64,000 nt of DNA from Nocardiopsis algeriensis (lineage in GTDB: Bacteria; Actinomycetota; Actinomycetes; Streptosporangiales; Streptosporangiaceae). Both the position numbers and the translations under genes were made by a program. The notes beneath the pieces were generated by a model that saw only the letters and a list, made by a program, of their open reading frames with translations, did not search any database and was not told the DNA's origin. How positions within the stretch are numbered: position 1 is the stretch's first letter; each line of letters begins with the position of its first letter. This document shows positions 35,163-44,628 of the stretch, in pieces. The stretch is from NCBI RefSeq assembly GCF_014203695.1, contig NZ_JACHJO010000001.1:254369-318368 (forward strand). Direction: 5' to 3'.

Positions 35163-37952
35163 TCAGCCGCAGGTGCTGCCGTTGAGCTCGACGGCGCCGG
35201 GGACCTGCGGCTCGCCGTCGGCGATGCCGTTGAAGCCCACCGTCACCGATCCGCCCGGGGCGATCCGGGCGTTCCAGCCGGCGTCGGAGGCCGTGACGGA
35301 CGTGCCCTCCTGCCGGTAGGAGGCGTTCCAGAGACTGCTGACCCGCTCACCGGCGGTGAAGTCCCAGCTCATCTCCCAGCCGTCGATCTCCTCCGTGCCG
35401 GTGTTGGTGACGGTCACCTGGGCCTGGAACCCGCCAGACCAGGTGTGGGTGATCCGGTAGTCGGCCTCGCAGACCTCCGCCCCGGGCCCGGGGTCCTCCG
35501 TCGGCTCCTCGGAAGGCTCCGTCGGCTCCTCGGAGGGCTCCGTCGGCTCCTCGGAGGGCTCCGTGGGCTCCTCGGAGGGATCTCCGGGACCGGGCGCGCC
35601 GCCCTCGAGATCGCCGTAGACGATGCCCCGGCCGTTGGTGCCGATGTAGACGCGCCCGTAGACGTCCGGGTCACCGGTGACCACCGCGCCGGTCCAGCCC
35701 CACTGGTGCCGGTCGTCGTTGATACGCACCCACGTCCGCCCGGCGTCGTCGGACCGGAAGATGCCGCGCACCCCGTCGATCCGCGAGCTGGTGTACACCG
35801 CCGGGTAGTCCGAGCCCGGTGCGGGGGCGCCGAAGCCGACCGCGTCGCCCTCGTCCACCGCCTCGATCCGCTCGAAGGTCGCGCCGGCGTCCGTGGTCCG
35901 CCACATGCCGTAGGTGCCGTTCGCGCTCCCGCCGGCGACCCACACGTCGCCGCTGTGCCCCGGCACGGCCCCGAAGCGGATCTCGCCCTCGGCGGGCAGG
36001 CCCGCGAAGGGCGACGCGGTGAAGGTGGCACCGCCGTCGGTGCTGGTGTAGAAGGTGCCGTCGGCGATCGCGTAGAACACGTCCGGGTCGACCCGGTCGG
36101 CCTCGACCGCGGCACCGGCCGGAACTCCCTCGGCGGCGGTCCAGGAGGAGCCGAGGGTGGTGGAGCGGTGGACCCCGGTGCCGTCGGGGCTCCACACGAT
36201 CGTCGACCCGTCGGCGCCGACCGCGACCGTGCCGCCGCCGGTCACCCCGGCGGGCTCCTGGCCGCCCCACCAGCTGTCGCCGCCGCTGGTGGAGATGCCG
36301 ATGGAGGAGTTGGCGTCGTCCTCGGCGTTGCCCACCCGCACCACGGTGGAGGGGGACAGCTCGGCGAAGTCCACGCCGGTGCCGTTGCCCCAGTAGGGCT
36401 GCTGGTGCATGCGCTCGGGGACCTGCGTGATGTCGTCGTGGACGAAGCCGCCGATGTCGCCCATCACCGAGACCAGCGGGCCGCCGGGGAGGGAGGCCAG
36501 GTCCTTGATGGAGGTCTCCTCCAGGCCGTGCACCTTGACCTCGATGTCGAAGGTCTCACCCGCGTCCCAGTTGGTGAGGTTGTCACTGCCGTAGATCGTC
36601 GCGCCGGTGCCGTACATGAACCGGTCGGAGTCGAACGGGTCGATGGCCATGGCCTGCGTCATCCAGCCGAGCTTGGGCTGGGTCTCGGGAGGCGTGCCCT
36701 CGCTTCCGAAGTCGAGCCAGGGCGCGGTGGAGATGTCCATCTCGTAGCGCGTCTCCCGCTCGGGGTAGGCGCCCCAGTCCCAGGCCTGGGTCCAGGTCTG
36801 CCCGCGGTCGGTGCTGCGGTAGATCTGGATGTCGGGCCACCAGGAGATCTGGGTGGCGACCATGAGCGTGTCGGGGTCCTGCCGGTCGACGGTCAGGCCT
36901 CCGTAGCCGAAGTAGTTGTCCTCCGAGCCGGAGGGCACCGGGCTGATGTCGCTCCACTCACCGGTGGCGGTGTCCATCCGCCACACCTCGCCCGCGTCGC
37001 CGTCGTAGGGGCCGGGGGTGCTGGTGGTGGCGAGGTAGAGCTGCCCGCCCTCGTGGTCGAGCACGGCGTGGGCGGGCAGGAAGCCGGTGGGCGCTCCCTC
37101 CACCGGCTCCCAGCTCTGCCCCCCGTCCGTACTGCGGTAGACGGGGTCGTCCAGGTCGGCGACGCCTGCGTAGACGTGCTGGGTCGCCTCCCCGTCACCG
37201 CCGGACCGGGGGTCGAACACGACCCAGGTCACGCCGATGACATCGCTGTGCATGCCCCACTCGTCGTCGGGGTCCTGCACGTAGTCGCCGGGGTTGGGGA
37301 AGGCCTCCACCTCGGCCCAGGTCTCGCCGTGGTCGGTGCTGCGCCACAGGCCGTGGCCGCCGCGGGCACCGAAGTAGACGATGCTGTTGTCGTTGGGGTC
37401 GACGGCCAGGCGCTCGCCGAGGCCGCGGCCGGGCATGTTGCCGCCGAGCTTGAAGGGCAGCTCGGTGGCCTCCCAGGTCTCGCCCCGGTCGTCGGAGCGC
37501 AGGATGGCCCCGTTGCCGGGGTCCCAGTCGTTGGTGTAGCTGCCGACGGCGGCGTAGACGCGGTCGGGGTCCACCGGGTCGGTGGCGAGGGAGACCACGC
37601 CGGTCCAGCCCCACCGGTCCCAGCCGACCCAGTCGAGCAGCGGGGTCCAGCGTTCGGTGTCGGGCTCCCAGCGGTAGGCGCCGCCGATGTCGGTGCGCGC
37701 GTAGGCCAGGCCGGGTTCGGTCTGGTTGAAGACGATGCCGGGGACGAAGCCGCCTCCGGCGATCTGGACGTTGTCCCAGGTGTAGGACTCCTGCGCGGCG
37801 GCCACGGGGTCGGCGCCGGCGCTGCCGGCGACGGTGAGGGACACGGTGGCGGCGGCCGTGGCGAGCGCGGTCGCCACCGCGGTCAGGGAACGGCTCTGGG
37901 AGCGCTCCCGAGAAGTATCCGATCGAGCGGGTTGTCGGTGCGCGGGGGGCAT
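35163..37952 (-). CDS. Secreted GH74 xyloglucanase with C-terminal CBM2
   Basis: 929 residues. The signal peptide covers about 20-48 (AGSAGA cleavage). The GH74 double seven-bladed propeller carries the two catalytic aspartates in ARTDIGGAYRW (Asp88) and VMGDIGGFVH (near residue 500), and many STDRGQTW-like blade repeats. A PSEEPTE-repeat linker leads to a CBM2 with ADYRITHTWSGGFQAQVTVT and a final Cys pair for cellulose binding. It cleaves the beta-1,4-glucan backbone of xyloglucan outside the cell. The ATG at 37952 follows AGGAGG. A LacI-type operator lies 125 bp upstream and a CelR/CebR-like box is inside codons 15-19. Confidence 0.95.
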   Translation of the reverse strand: MPPAHRQPARSDTSRERSQSRSLTAVATALATAAATVSLTVAGSAGADPVAAAQESYTWDNVQIAGGGFVPGIVFNQTEPGLAYARTDIGGAYRWEPDTERWTPLLDWVGWDRWGWTGVVSLATDPVDPDRVYAAVGSYTNDWDPGNGAILRSDDRGETWEATELPFKLGGNMPGRGLGERLAVDPNDNSIVYFGARGGHGLWRSTDHGETWAEVEAFPNPGDYVQDPDDEWGMHSDVIGVTWVVFDPRSGGDGEATQHVYAGVADLDDPVYRSTDGGQSWEPVEGAPTGFLPAHAVLDHEGGQLYLATTSTPGPYDGDAGEVWRMDTATGEWSDISPVPSGSEDNYFGYGGLTVDRQDPDTLMVATQISWWPDIQIYRSTDRGQTWTQAWDWGAYPERETRYEMDISTAPWLDFGSEGTPPETQPKLGWMTQAMAIDPFDSDRFMYGTGATIYGSDNLTNWDAGETFDIEVKVHGLEETSIKDLASLPGGPLVSVMGDIGGFVHDDITQVPERMHQQPYWGNGTGVDFAELSPSTVVRVGNAEDDANSSIGISTSGGDSWWGGQEPAGVTGGGTVAVGADGSTIVWSPDGTGVHRSTTLGSSWTAAEGVPAGAAVEADRVDPDVFYAIADGTFYTSTDGGATFTASPFAGLPAEGEIRFGAVPGHSGDVWVAGGSANGTYGMWRTTDAGATFERIEAVDEGDAVGFGAPAPGSDYPAVYTSSRIDGVRGIFRSDDAGRTWVRINDDRHQWGWTGAVVTGDPDVYGRVYIGTNGRGIVYGDLEGGAPGPGDPSEEPTEPSEEPTEPSEEPTEPSEEPTEDPGPGAEVCEADYRITHTWSGGFQAQVTVTNTGTEEIDGWEMSWDFTAGERVSSLWNASYRQEGTSVTASDAGWNARIAPGGSVTVGFNGIADGEPQVPGAVELNGSTCG
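37897..37910. promoter_or_regulatory. CelR/CebR-like box inside the GH74 signal-peptide codons
   Basis: TGGGAGCGCTCCCG matches the actinomycete cellulase regulator box TGGGAGCGCTCCCA in 13 of 14 positions. It lies 42 bp inside the GH74 coding sequence, so binding would be a roadblock or would act on an upstream promoter nearby. The regulator itself is not in the window. Confidence 0.65.
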
Positions 37953-38063
37953 GTGCGCCTCCTCGGATCAGGGGGGTCGCCCACCGCCGCGGAGGGCTCC
38001 GGGTCGGCGGCGGACGTCAATTCCCGATCAGTGTGAAGAGGCGGGAACAGGTCGGCAAGGGGG

Positions 38064-40325
38064 TCAGTCGGAATTTTTCGAAGCGCTTCGACAACTCCTT
38101 TCGGGGAATGCGCGGAAACGCAGGACAGCCGCTTTCCCGGGATTCACCGCCACCCGGCACCGCGTTCCGCCGGGAAGGCCGACGAGGACCGTGCGCGGCT
38201 CCACCGAGCGCAGTTCGGCCTCGGCCTGCCCACCGGACCACTCCAGCCGGTCCACGACCACGCCTCCCCTGCCCCGCAGCCCCTCCACCCGGCCCTCGGG
38301 CCAGGCGCGCGGAAGCGCGGGCAGCAGGTCGGTCCGGCCCTCGGTGGACCCCAGGAGCATCGCCGCCACCACCGCCGGGAACCCGCCGCCGATGTCGGTG
38401 TTGAACAGCGCACCCCGGTTGTGCGTCGGCACGAGGGTGGGCCGCCAGTAGCGGGCGGCCAGGAGAGACACGGTCTCGTGCGCCTCCTCCGCCAGGCCGA
38501 GGCGCGCGGCGGCCAGCCCGAGCTGCACCAGCCCGAAGGCCATCTCGTCGGCCTCCTGCCCCCGCCACCACGCCAGCCGGGCGCGGACCGCGCGCACCGC
38601 CGCCGCGCGCCACCGGGGCGCGGCGAACACGGGATCGGGCTCGTACCAGAGCGGATACAGGTGGGAGGCGTGCCGGTGGGCGTGCCGCTCCTCCTGCGCC
38701 ACCGGCCCGGCGGGCCCCGCCCACTCGGCGAGCTCGCCGCCGGGGGCGATCCGGTACCCCGGCAGCCGGGCGGCCAGCGCGGCCCAGCGCCGGGCGCCGG
38801 GCTCACCGAGGATCCGGTGCGTCCGGACGAGGTTGCGGCACAGGTCGCGGACGGCGGCCACGTCCATGGTGGCGTTGACCGCGGCCTGGCCGTCCCCGTC
38901 CGCGGGGGTGTTCTCCGGGGAGTACGACGGCACGAAGCCCTCCTCGGTCACGAAGTCCTCGTGGAACAGCGCGGCCTCCCGCAGGAACGGCCACGCGCGC
39001 CGCCGCAGGAAGTCGCGGTCGCGGGTGTGGGAGTAGTGGTCCCAGTACAGCCGCGCCGCCCAGGCCGCACCCGCGGTCCAGCAGGTCAGGCACCACTCGG
39101 GGCCGAAGTGGTGGTGGCGCCCCGAGGTGGAGGCGTGCGCGGGCAGCAGCAGCCCGCGGCAGCCGTAGAGGCGGCGGGCGTTCTCCCGGAGGTCTCCGGC
39201 CATGCCCTCCAGCAGGTCGAACACCGGCACCATGAGTTCAGGCGTGCCGGTGGTGTGCAGCGCCGCCACCGCGGAGAAGAGGTTCCCGTCGAAGGTGTAG
39301 CCCGAGCGCCACGGCGGGTCGTAGGTGCCGCTCCAGACCCCTTGCAGGGTGGGCGGGAGCTCCCCGCAGGCGGACACGGTGACGTAGCGCCCGGCGTCGA
39401 CGAGGCGGGAGACCAGCTCCGGGGTCGGCCCGCCCGCCAGGAGCTCCTCGCCCGGCGCGTCGGGGGCGGGGCCGCCCAGCCGGAGGCGGAACCGGTCCAT
39501 CAGCTCCCCGTGGACCCGGCGGTGCCGCCGCAGGGCCCCGTCGAAGCCGGTGACGCGCGCCCGCGGGGCCGCCGCCGGGCCTCCGGGCCGGTCGGTGCCG
39601 ATGCGGACGGCGAGCCGGAGCAGGGCGACGTCCGACAGGACCAGTTCCCCGTCCTCGCACCGGACCGCGCCGCCCCGGGCGGAGACGGCGCAGTCCACCG
39701 TGTAGCCGGGCAGGGATCCGGCGGGGCGGGCGGGGAAGTCCACCCGCAGGGACAGCCGGTCGCGGTCGGCCCGCGCGCGCACCCGTACCGGAACGGGGAC
39801 GGGTTCGGGCAGGAGGCCGAGGCGCAGCCGCCCGGAGAGGCCGCGGGGGGACCGCAGTTCGGCGACGACGGCGTCGTCGGGGCGGGAGGCGAACACGCGG
39901 TGCGCGGTCCCGTCCGGCAGGTGCTCGCCGACCAGGCCGGAGCCGGGGTCGCAGGTGCGCAGGACCGGGCCCGTGCCGGGTTCGTCCGGTTCCAGGGACA
40001 GCACGGCGGCACCCACCAGGGGGTCGATCCAGCGGGTGTCCGCGTAACCGGGGTGCTCGGCCGCCGCGAACTCCGCGATGCGCACGGCCGCGTCCCGGGA
40101 GCGTCCGCTCCGCAGCAGCGACCGCAGTTCGGTCAGGATGCGCGCGGTCCGCGGCGCGGGGAGGGGCTCGGCCGCCGGCAGGAAGAGCCGCTCGTGGCAG
40201 AGGGTGAGGGAGATCCTCTCCGCGGTCGAGTGCACCAGCGCGCCCAGGGTGCCGCTGCCGGTGACCAGGGCGTCCTCCCAGTCCGCGACGGGGTGGAAGG
40301 TGTGGAACCTCCGGGTCCGGGCCAT
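38064..40325 (-). CDS. GH95-family alpha-L-fucosidase-like enzyme
   Basis: 753 residues, no signal peptide. The GH95 layout is visible: an N-terminal beta domain with TGSGTLGALVHSTAERISL, then an (alpha/alpha)6 barrel with PTLQGVWSGTYDPPWRSGYT, the catalytic acid Glu471 in SYSPENTP, and a late NTDIGGGFPAVVAAMLLGS. In xyloglucan it would remove terminal alpha-1,2-L-fucose (or L-galactose). The usual NxN catalytic base motif reads FDGN (Asp346-Gly-Asn348), so this is a divergent member. The ATG at 40325 follows AAGGAGAG. It is divergent from the GH42 gene, and its last codons contain operator copy B. Confidence 0.83.
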   Translation of the reverse strand: MARTRRFHTFHPVADWEDALVTGSGTLGALVHSTAERISLTLCHERLFLPAAEPLPAPRTARILTELRSLLRSGRSRDAAVRIAEFAAAEHPGYADTRWIDPLVGAAVLSLEPDEPGTGPVLRTCDPGSGLVGEHLPDGTAHRVFASRPDDAVVAELRSPRGLSGRLRLGLLPEPVPVPVRVRARADRDRLSLRVDFPARPAGSLPGYTVDCAVSARGGAVRCEDGELVLSDVALLRLAVRIGTDRPGGPAAAPRARVTGFDGALRRHRRVHGELMDRFRLRLGGPAPDAPGEELLAGGPTPELVSRLVDAGRYVTVSACGELPPTLQGVWSGTYDPPWRSGYTFDGNLFSAVAALHTTGTPELMVPVFDLLEGMAGDLRENARRLYGCRGLLLPAHASTSGRHHHFGPEWCLTCWTAGAAWAARLYWDHYSHTRDRDFLRRRAWPFLREAALFHEDFVTEEGFVPSYSPENTPADGDGQAAVNATMDVAAVRDLCRNLVRTHRILGEPGARRWAALAARLPGYRIAPGGELAEWAGPAGPVAQEERHAHRHASHLYPLWYEPDPVFAAPRWRAAAVRAVRARLAWWRGQEADEMAFGLVQLGLAAARLGLAEEAHETVSLLAARYWRPTLVPTHNRGALFNTDIGGGFPAVVAAMLLGSTEGRTDLLPALPRAWPEGRVEGLRGRGGVVVDRLEWSGGQAEAELRSVEPRTVLVGLPGGTRCRVAVNPGKAAVLRFRAFPERSCRSASKNSD
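38077..38092. promoter_or_regulatory. LacI-type operator copy B (before GH74)
   Basis: TTCGAAGCGCTTCGAC contains the perfect 14-bp palindrome TCGAAGCGCTTCGA. It lies inside the last codons of the GH95 gene but 125 bp upstream of GH74 on the same strand, so it most plausibly controls GH74. Confidence 0.8.
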
Positions 40326-40405
40326 GTCTCTCCTTGCGTCGGGGGTGTCGGCACAGGGGCTTTCTCGCCATACTTCGGGGGACCGTCCGATCCGAGGGAG
40401 TCCGT

Positions 40406-42418
40406 ATGCCCACCCCGCCCGCACCGCTGTGGTTCGGAGGCGACCACAACCCCGAGCAGTGGCCCGAGGAGACCCTGGCAGAGGACCTCGAACTCATGCG
40501 CCGGGCGGGTGTCACCCTGGTGACGGTCGGCGTGTTCTCGTGGTCGCTCCTGGAGCCCCGGGAGGGCGAGTACGACTTCGGGTGGCTGGACCGGGTCATG
40601 GACCGGCTGCACGGGGCGGGGATCCGGGTCTCCCTGGCCACCCCGACCGCCTCCCCGCCGCCCTGGTTCACCCTGGCCCATCCCGACGCGATGCCGGTCG
40701 GGGCCGAGGGGACGCGGCTCGTCCACGGCAGCCGCGACACCTACGACGTGTGCGCCCCGGCCTACCGCCAGGCCTCGGTGCGGATCACCCGCGCACTGGC
40801 GGAGCGGTACGGGGACCATCCGGCGCTGGCCCTGTGGCACGTGCACAACGAGTACGGGACCTGGACCTGGTCGGACCACTGCGCCCGCGCCTTCCGGGAC
40901 TGGCTGCGGCGGCGCCACGACACGCTGGAGGAGCTCAACCGGGCGTGGACCACGGCGTTCTGGGGCCAGCACTACTCGGCGTGGGAGCAGGTGCTGCCGC
41001 CGCGCGCCACCCAGTACCTGGCCAACCCGGCGCACGTCCTGGACTTCCGCCGCTTCCTGTCGGACGAGATGCTCGACCACTTCCTGGACCAGCGCGACGT
41101 GCTGCGCGCCCGCACCCCGGACGTACCGGTCACCACCAACCTGGCCTTCGGCGACTGGGTGCCCGTGGACCAGTGGCGATGGGCCGAGCACGTGGACCTG
41201 GTCGCGATCGACGACTACCCGGACCGGCCCGGCGGGTCCGGGGACGAGCAGACCGCGTTCGCGGCCGACCTGGCCCGGTCGTGGGCCGACCGGGTCCCCG
41301 CCGGCGGGCGGCCCTGGCTCCTCATGGAGCAGGCCGCCGGCGTGGTCTACACCGGCGGGCTCACCCGTCCCAAAGCCCCCGGGGAGATCGCCCGCCACAG
41401 CCTCTCGCACGTGGCCCGGGGATCGCACGGCGCCATGTTCTTCCAGTGGCGCGCCTCGCGCGGGGGCGCCGAGCAGTGGTACTCGGGGATGGTGCCGCAC
41501 GCCGGCCCGGAATCGCGGATCTTCCGCGAGATCTGCGAGCTGGGCGAGGTCCTCGGCCGGCTCGCGGAGGTCCGCGACGCCGACGTGCTCGCCGACGCGG
41601 CCGTGGTCTGGGATCCCGAGAGCTGGTGGGCGATGGGGGCGGCCTCCCTGCCGTCCAAGGACCTGGACTACCTGGAGGCGGTGCGCCAGGCGCACCGGGT
41701 GCTGTGGCGGTCCGGGCGCACGGTGGACTTCGTCCGGCCCGACCGCGACCTGCCGCAGGTGCCGCTGCTCGTGGTGCCCTCCCTGTACCTGCTGTCGGAC
41801 CGGGCCGCCGAACGCCTGGCGCGCTGGACCGAGGACGGCGGCACGCTCGTGGTCACCTACATGAGCGGGATCGCCGATCCCACCGGGACCGTGCGCACCG
41901 GCGGCTACCCGGGCGCGCTGCGCGACCTGCTCGGCATCCGGGTGGAGGAGATGTACCCCATGGCCCCCGGCGAGACGGTCGGCATGGACGTGGGCATGGT
42001 CCGCGAGGAGGTGTCGCGGTGGAGCGAGCACGTCCACCTGACCGGGGCCGAGGCGGTGGCGCGCTACGCGGGCGGTCCGCTGGACGGCTTCCCCGGGGTG
42101 ACGCGGCGCAGGCACGGGGCGGGTGAGGCCTGGTACGTGTCGGCGCACCTGAACGACCGCGGCCTGGGCCGGGTGATCACCGAGGCCGCCGGCGCGGGCG
42201 CCTTCCCCGAGGAGGACCTGGACGTGGTGCGGCGGGTCGGGCCCGAGGGGGTATGGGTGTTCCTCACCAACCACGGACGCCACGCGCAGCGCATCGACCC
42301 GGCCCGCCTCGGACTGGGCCCGGGCTCCGTCGACCTGCTCTCGGGCACCCCGGCCGAGGGCCTCCGCCTGCCCGGCGGCGGGGTCGCGGTCCTGCGCGGC
42401 CATCCCCTCACCTCCTGA
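40406..42418 (+). CDS. GH42 beta-galactosidase
   Basis: 670 residues, no signal peptide. The GH42 N-terminus LWFGGDHNPEQWPEETLAED is diagnostic. The acid/base is Glu149 (LWHVHNEYG) and the nucleophile Glu308 (LLMEQAAG). A trimerisation domain follows (VWDPESWWAMG... PSLYLLSDRAAERL) and then a small beta C-terminus. In the locus it would remove beta-galactosyl residues from imported xyloglucan oligosaccharides. The ATG at 40406 follows GAGGGAG. The 80-bp gap to the divergent GH95 gene holds no obvious copy of the LacI operator. Confidence 0.93.
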   Translation: MPTPPAPLWFGGDHNPEQWPEETLAEDLELMRRAGVTLVTVGVFSWSLLEPREGEYDFGWLDRVMDRLHGAGIRVSLATPTASPPPWFTLAHPDAMPVGAEGTRLVHGSRDTYDVCAPAYRQASVRITRALAERYGDHPALALWHVHNEYGTWTWSDHCARAFRDWLRRRHDTLEELNRAWTTAFWGQHYSAWEQVLPPRATQYLANPAHVLDFRRFLSDEMLDHFLDQRDVLRARTPDVPVTTNLAFGDWVPVDQWRWAEHVDLVAIDDYPDRPGGSGDEQTAFAADLARSWADRVPAGGRPWLLMEQAAGVVYTGGLTRPKAPGEIARHSLSHVARGSHGAMFFQWRASRGGAEQWYSGMVPHAGPESRIFREICELGEVLGRLAEVRDADVLADAAVVWDPESWWAMGAASLPSKDLDYLEAVRQAHRVLWRSGRTVDFVRPDRDLPQVPLLVVPSLYLLSDRAAERLARWTEDGGTLVVTYMSGIADPTGTVRTGGYPGALRDLLGIRVEEMYPMAPGETVGMDVGMVREEVSRWSEHVHLTGAEAVARYAGGPLDGFPGVTRRRHGAGEAWYVSAHLNDRGLGRVITEAAGAGAFPEEDLDVVRRVGPEGVWVFLTNHGRHAQRIDPARLGLGPGSVDLLSGTPAEGLRLPGGGVAVLRGHPLTS

Positions 42419-42448
42419 CCCTCCCGCTGCCCGGCCCCGCACGAGCCC

Positions 42449-42474
42449 CCGCTCCCCGGGGCAAGGGGGAGCGG
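42449..42474. terminator. Bidirectional terminator between GH42 and GH31
   Basis: CCGCTCCCC and GGGGAGCGG pair in a 9-bp stem between the convergent GH42 and GH31 genes. Confidence 0.75.
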
Positions 42475-42510
42475 CCGTCGCGGGGCCCGCAGCGGTCACC
42501 GGCCGCCAGG

Positions 42511-44505
42511 TCAGGGGCGGACGGGGACGTCGGCACCCTCGCGCAGCAGGACCGGGGCGCGGTCGAGCGGGGCGTCGAGGAGGATCTCGGTGCCGCCCGG
42601 GTGGACGTCGCCGGTCCACGGGTCGGTCCAGCCGGATCCCTCCGGCAGGTAGACCTTGCGCGAGCGCGCGCCGTACTCGGTGACCGGGGCGACCAGGACG
42701 TCGGGGCCGAAGAGGAACTGGTCCCCGACCTCCCAGGCGCGGGCGTCCCCGGGGAAGTCCACGAACAGGGGGCGCATCGGCGGCAGCCCCCGCTCGTGGG
42801 CGGCGCGCATCTGCTCCATGACGTAGGGGCGCAGGCGCTCCCGCAGGAACAGCATCTCCCGGAGCAGCTCGTACACCTCCTCCCCGTAGGACCACACCTC
42901 GTTGGGTCCGCCCGACATGCTCGGGTAGAGGTCGTGCGAGAACGGCTCGCGGTAGCCGTGCAGGCGGAACAGCGGGCAGAAGACCCCGTACTGGAACCAG
43001 CGCACGAGGAGTTCGCGGTACTCGGGGGACTCCTGGTCGCCGCCGTGGAAGCCTCCGATGTCGGTGGTCCACCACGGGATTCCGGACATGGCCGTGTGGA
43101 GGCCGGCGCGGATCTGCGCCCGCAGGGAGGCGAAGGTCGGTGCGATGTCGCCCGACCACAGGGCCGCCCCGTGGCGCTGGCTGCCCGCCCACGCCGAGCG
43201 GCACAGGGTGAGGATCTCCTGCTCCCCGGCGGCGCGCATGCCCTCGTGGAAGGTGCGCGCGTTCTCGGCCGGATAGATGTTGCCGACCTCCAGACCGGGG
43301 CCGGCGTGGTAGCGCAGGTTCCCGGAGTGGCCGGGCTTGAGCTCGGGCTCGCAGGCGTCCAGCCACCAGAGCCGGATGCCGAGGGAGTGGTAGTTCTCGC
43401 GCACCCGGTCCCAGACGAAGGCGCGGGCGTCGGGGTTGGTGGGGTCGTAGAAGGACACCTGGATCTGGGCGTCCACGCCCTTGTCGGCCCAGTCGGCGTG
43501 CACCGGCGGGCCCTGCTCGGTGGCCACGAGGTGGCCCCGGGCCAGCATCGTCCCGTAGTTCTCGCTGAGCGGGCTCACCGACGGCCACACCGACACCATG
43601 AGCTCCACCCCCATCGAGCGCAGCTCCTTCACCATGCCCTCGGGGTCGGGCCATTCGGCCGGGTCGAACTTCCAGTCGCCCAGGTGGGTCCAGTGGAAGA
43701 AGTCGCTGACGATGACCGACAGCGGCAGGCCGCGCCGCTTGTACTCGCGGGCGACCTCCATGAGCTCGTCCTGGGTGCGGTAGCGCAGCTTGCACTGCCA
43801 GAAGCCCGAGGCGTACTCCGGCAGCATGGGCGCGTGCCCGGTGGCGTCGGCGTAGTGCTCCAGGACGTCGGCCGGACCGTCGCCGGTGGTCACCCAGTAG
43901 TCGATCTGGCGGGCGCTGTCGCTCACCCAGCGGGTGCCGTTGGCCGACAGCTCGACCCGGCCGACGGCGGGGCTGTTCCACAGCAGGCCGTAGCCGCGCG
44001 AGGAGACCATGAAGGGGATGGTGACCTCGGCGTTGCGCTGGACGAGGTCGATCACCGCGCCCTTCTGGTCGAACAGGCCGTGGGTGTGCTGGCCGAGTCC
44101 GAAGACCTTCTCGTCCTCGTAGGCCCTGAAGCGCTGCTCGATGCGGTAGTAGCCGTTGCCGGTGGAGGTGTAGGCGCGCGGGCCGGGCCACCAGAAGTGG
44201 GCGCGCTCCTCGGCCAGCAGCTCCTCCTGCCGCCCGTCGGCGCCGGTACGCAGGAAGGTGAGCATGCCCTCGGGGGTGATCCGCAGGACGAGGGAGCCGC
44301 TGGCGAGCTCGGCCCCCTCCTCGTCCACGCGGATCCGCACCGACCCGGGGTCTGCGGGCGGGGGTGCGTCGAGGGCCCCGGGGAGGTCCTCCCGGACCAC
44401 CGAGAGCCCGGCGCGCACGCGGATGCTGTCGGCGCCCCAGGCCTGGGCGCGGACGACCTGGTGGCTTCCGCGCCACTCGACGCCGTCCTCGATCTGATGG
44501 AACAC
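42511..44505 (-). CDS. GH31 alpha-xylosidase (YicI type)
   Basis: 664 residues, no signal peptide. The N-terminal beta domain is followed by a TIM barrel with LPLSVIVSDFFHWTHLGDWK (YicI-type rather than alpha-glucosidase), nucleophile Asp383 in LWWLDACEPE and acid/base Asp453 in WSGDIAPTF. The VTEYGARSRKVYLPEG C-terminal beta domain is typical. It would release alpha-1,6-xylose from the non-reducing end of xyloglucan oligosaccharides. The GTG at 44505 is preferred to one at 44544 because GGAAGGA is correctly spaced before it. A perfect 20-bp operator lies 65 bp upstream. Confidence 0.93.
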   Translation of the reverse strand: MFHQIEDGVEWRGSHQVVRAQAWGADSIRVRAGLSVVREDLPGALDAPPPADPGSVRIRVDEEGAELASGSLVLRITPEGMLTFLRTGADGRQEELLAEERAHFWWPGPRAYTSTGNGYYRIEQRFRAYEDEKVFGLGQHTHGLFDQKGAVIDLVQRNAEVTIPFMVSSRGYGLLWNSPAVGRVELSANGTRWVSDSARQIDYWVTTGDGPADVLEHYADATGHAPMLPEYASGFWQCKLRYRTQDELMEVAREYKRRGLPLSVIVSDFFHWTHLGDWKFDPAEWPDPEGMVKELRSMGVELMVSVWPSVSPLSENYGTMLARGHLVATEQGPPVHADWADKGVDAQIQVSFYDPTNPDARAFVWDRVRENYHSLGIRLWWLDACEPELKPGHSGNLRYHAGPGLEVGNIYPAENARTFHEGMRAAGEQEILTLCRSAWAGSQRHGAALWSGDIAPTFASLRAQIRAGLHTAMSGIPWWTTDIGGFHGGDQESPEYRELLVRWFQYGVFCPLFRLHGYREPFSHDLYPSMSGGPNEVWSYGEEVYELLREMLFLRERLRPYVMEQMRAAHERGLPPMRPLFVDFPGDARAWEVGDQFLFGPDVLVAPVTEYGARSRKVYLPEGSGWTDPWTGDVHPGGTEILLDAPLDRAPVLLREGADVPVRP

Positions 44506-44570
44506 GCTCTGTCCTTCCGGTCGGGGGGTGGGACCTTCGGTCACGCTCGGTACGTGGATCGGACACGGAT

Positions 44571-44590
44571 CCGTCGAAGCGCTTCGACGG
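44571..44590. promoter_or_regulatory. LacI-type operator copy C (before GH31)
   Basis: CCGTCGAAGCGCTTCGACGG is a perfect 20-bp palindrome and the best copy in the locus. It lies between the regulator gene and the GH31 gene, 65 bp before the GH31 start. Confidence 0.88.
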
Positions 44591-44628
44591 AGCCTGCGCC
44601 GAACGGGGCGGTTTCCCCGTCCGGGGTT

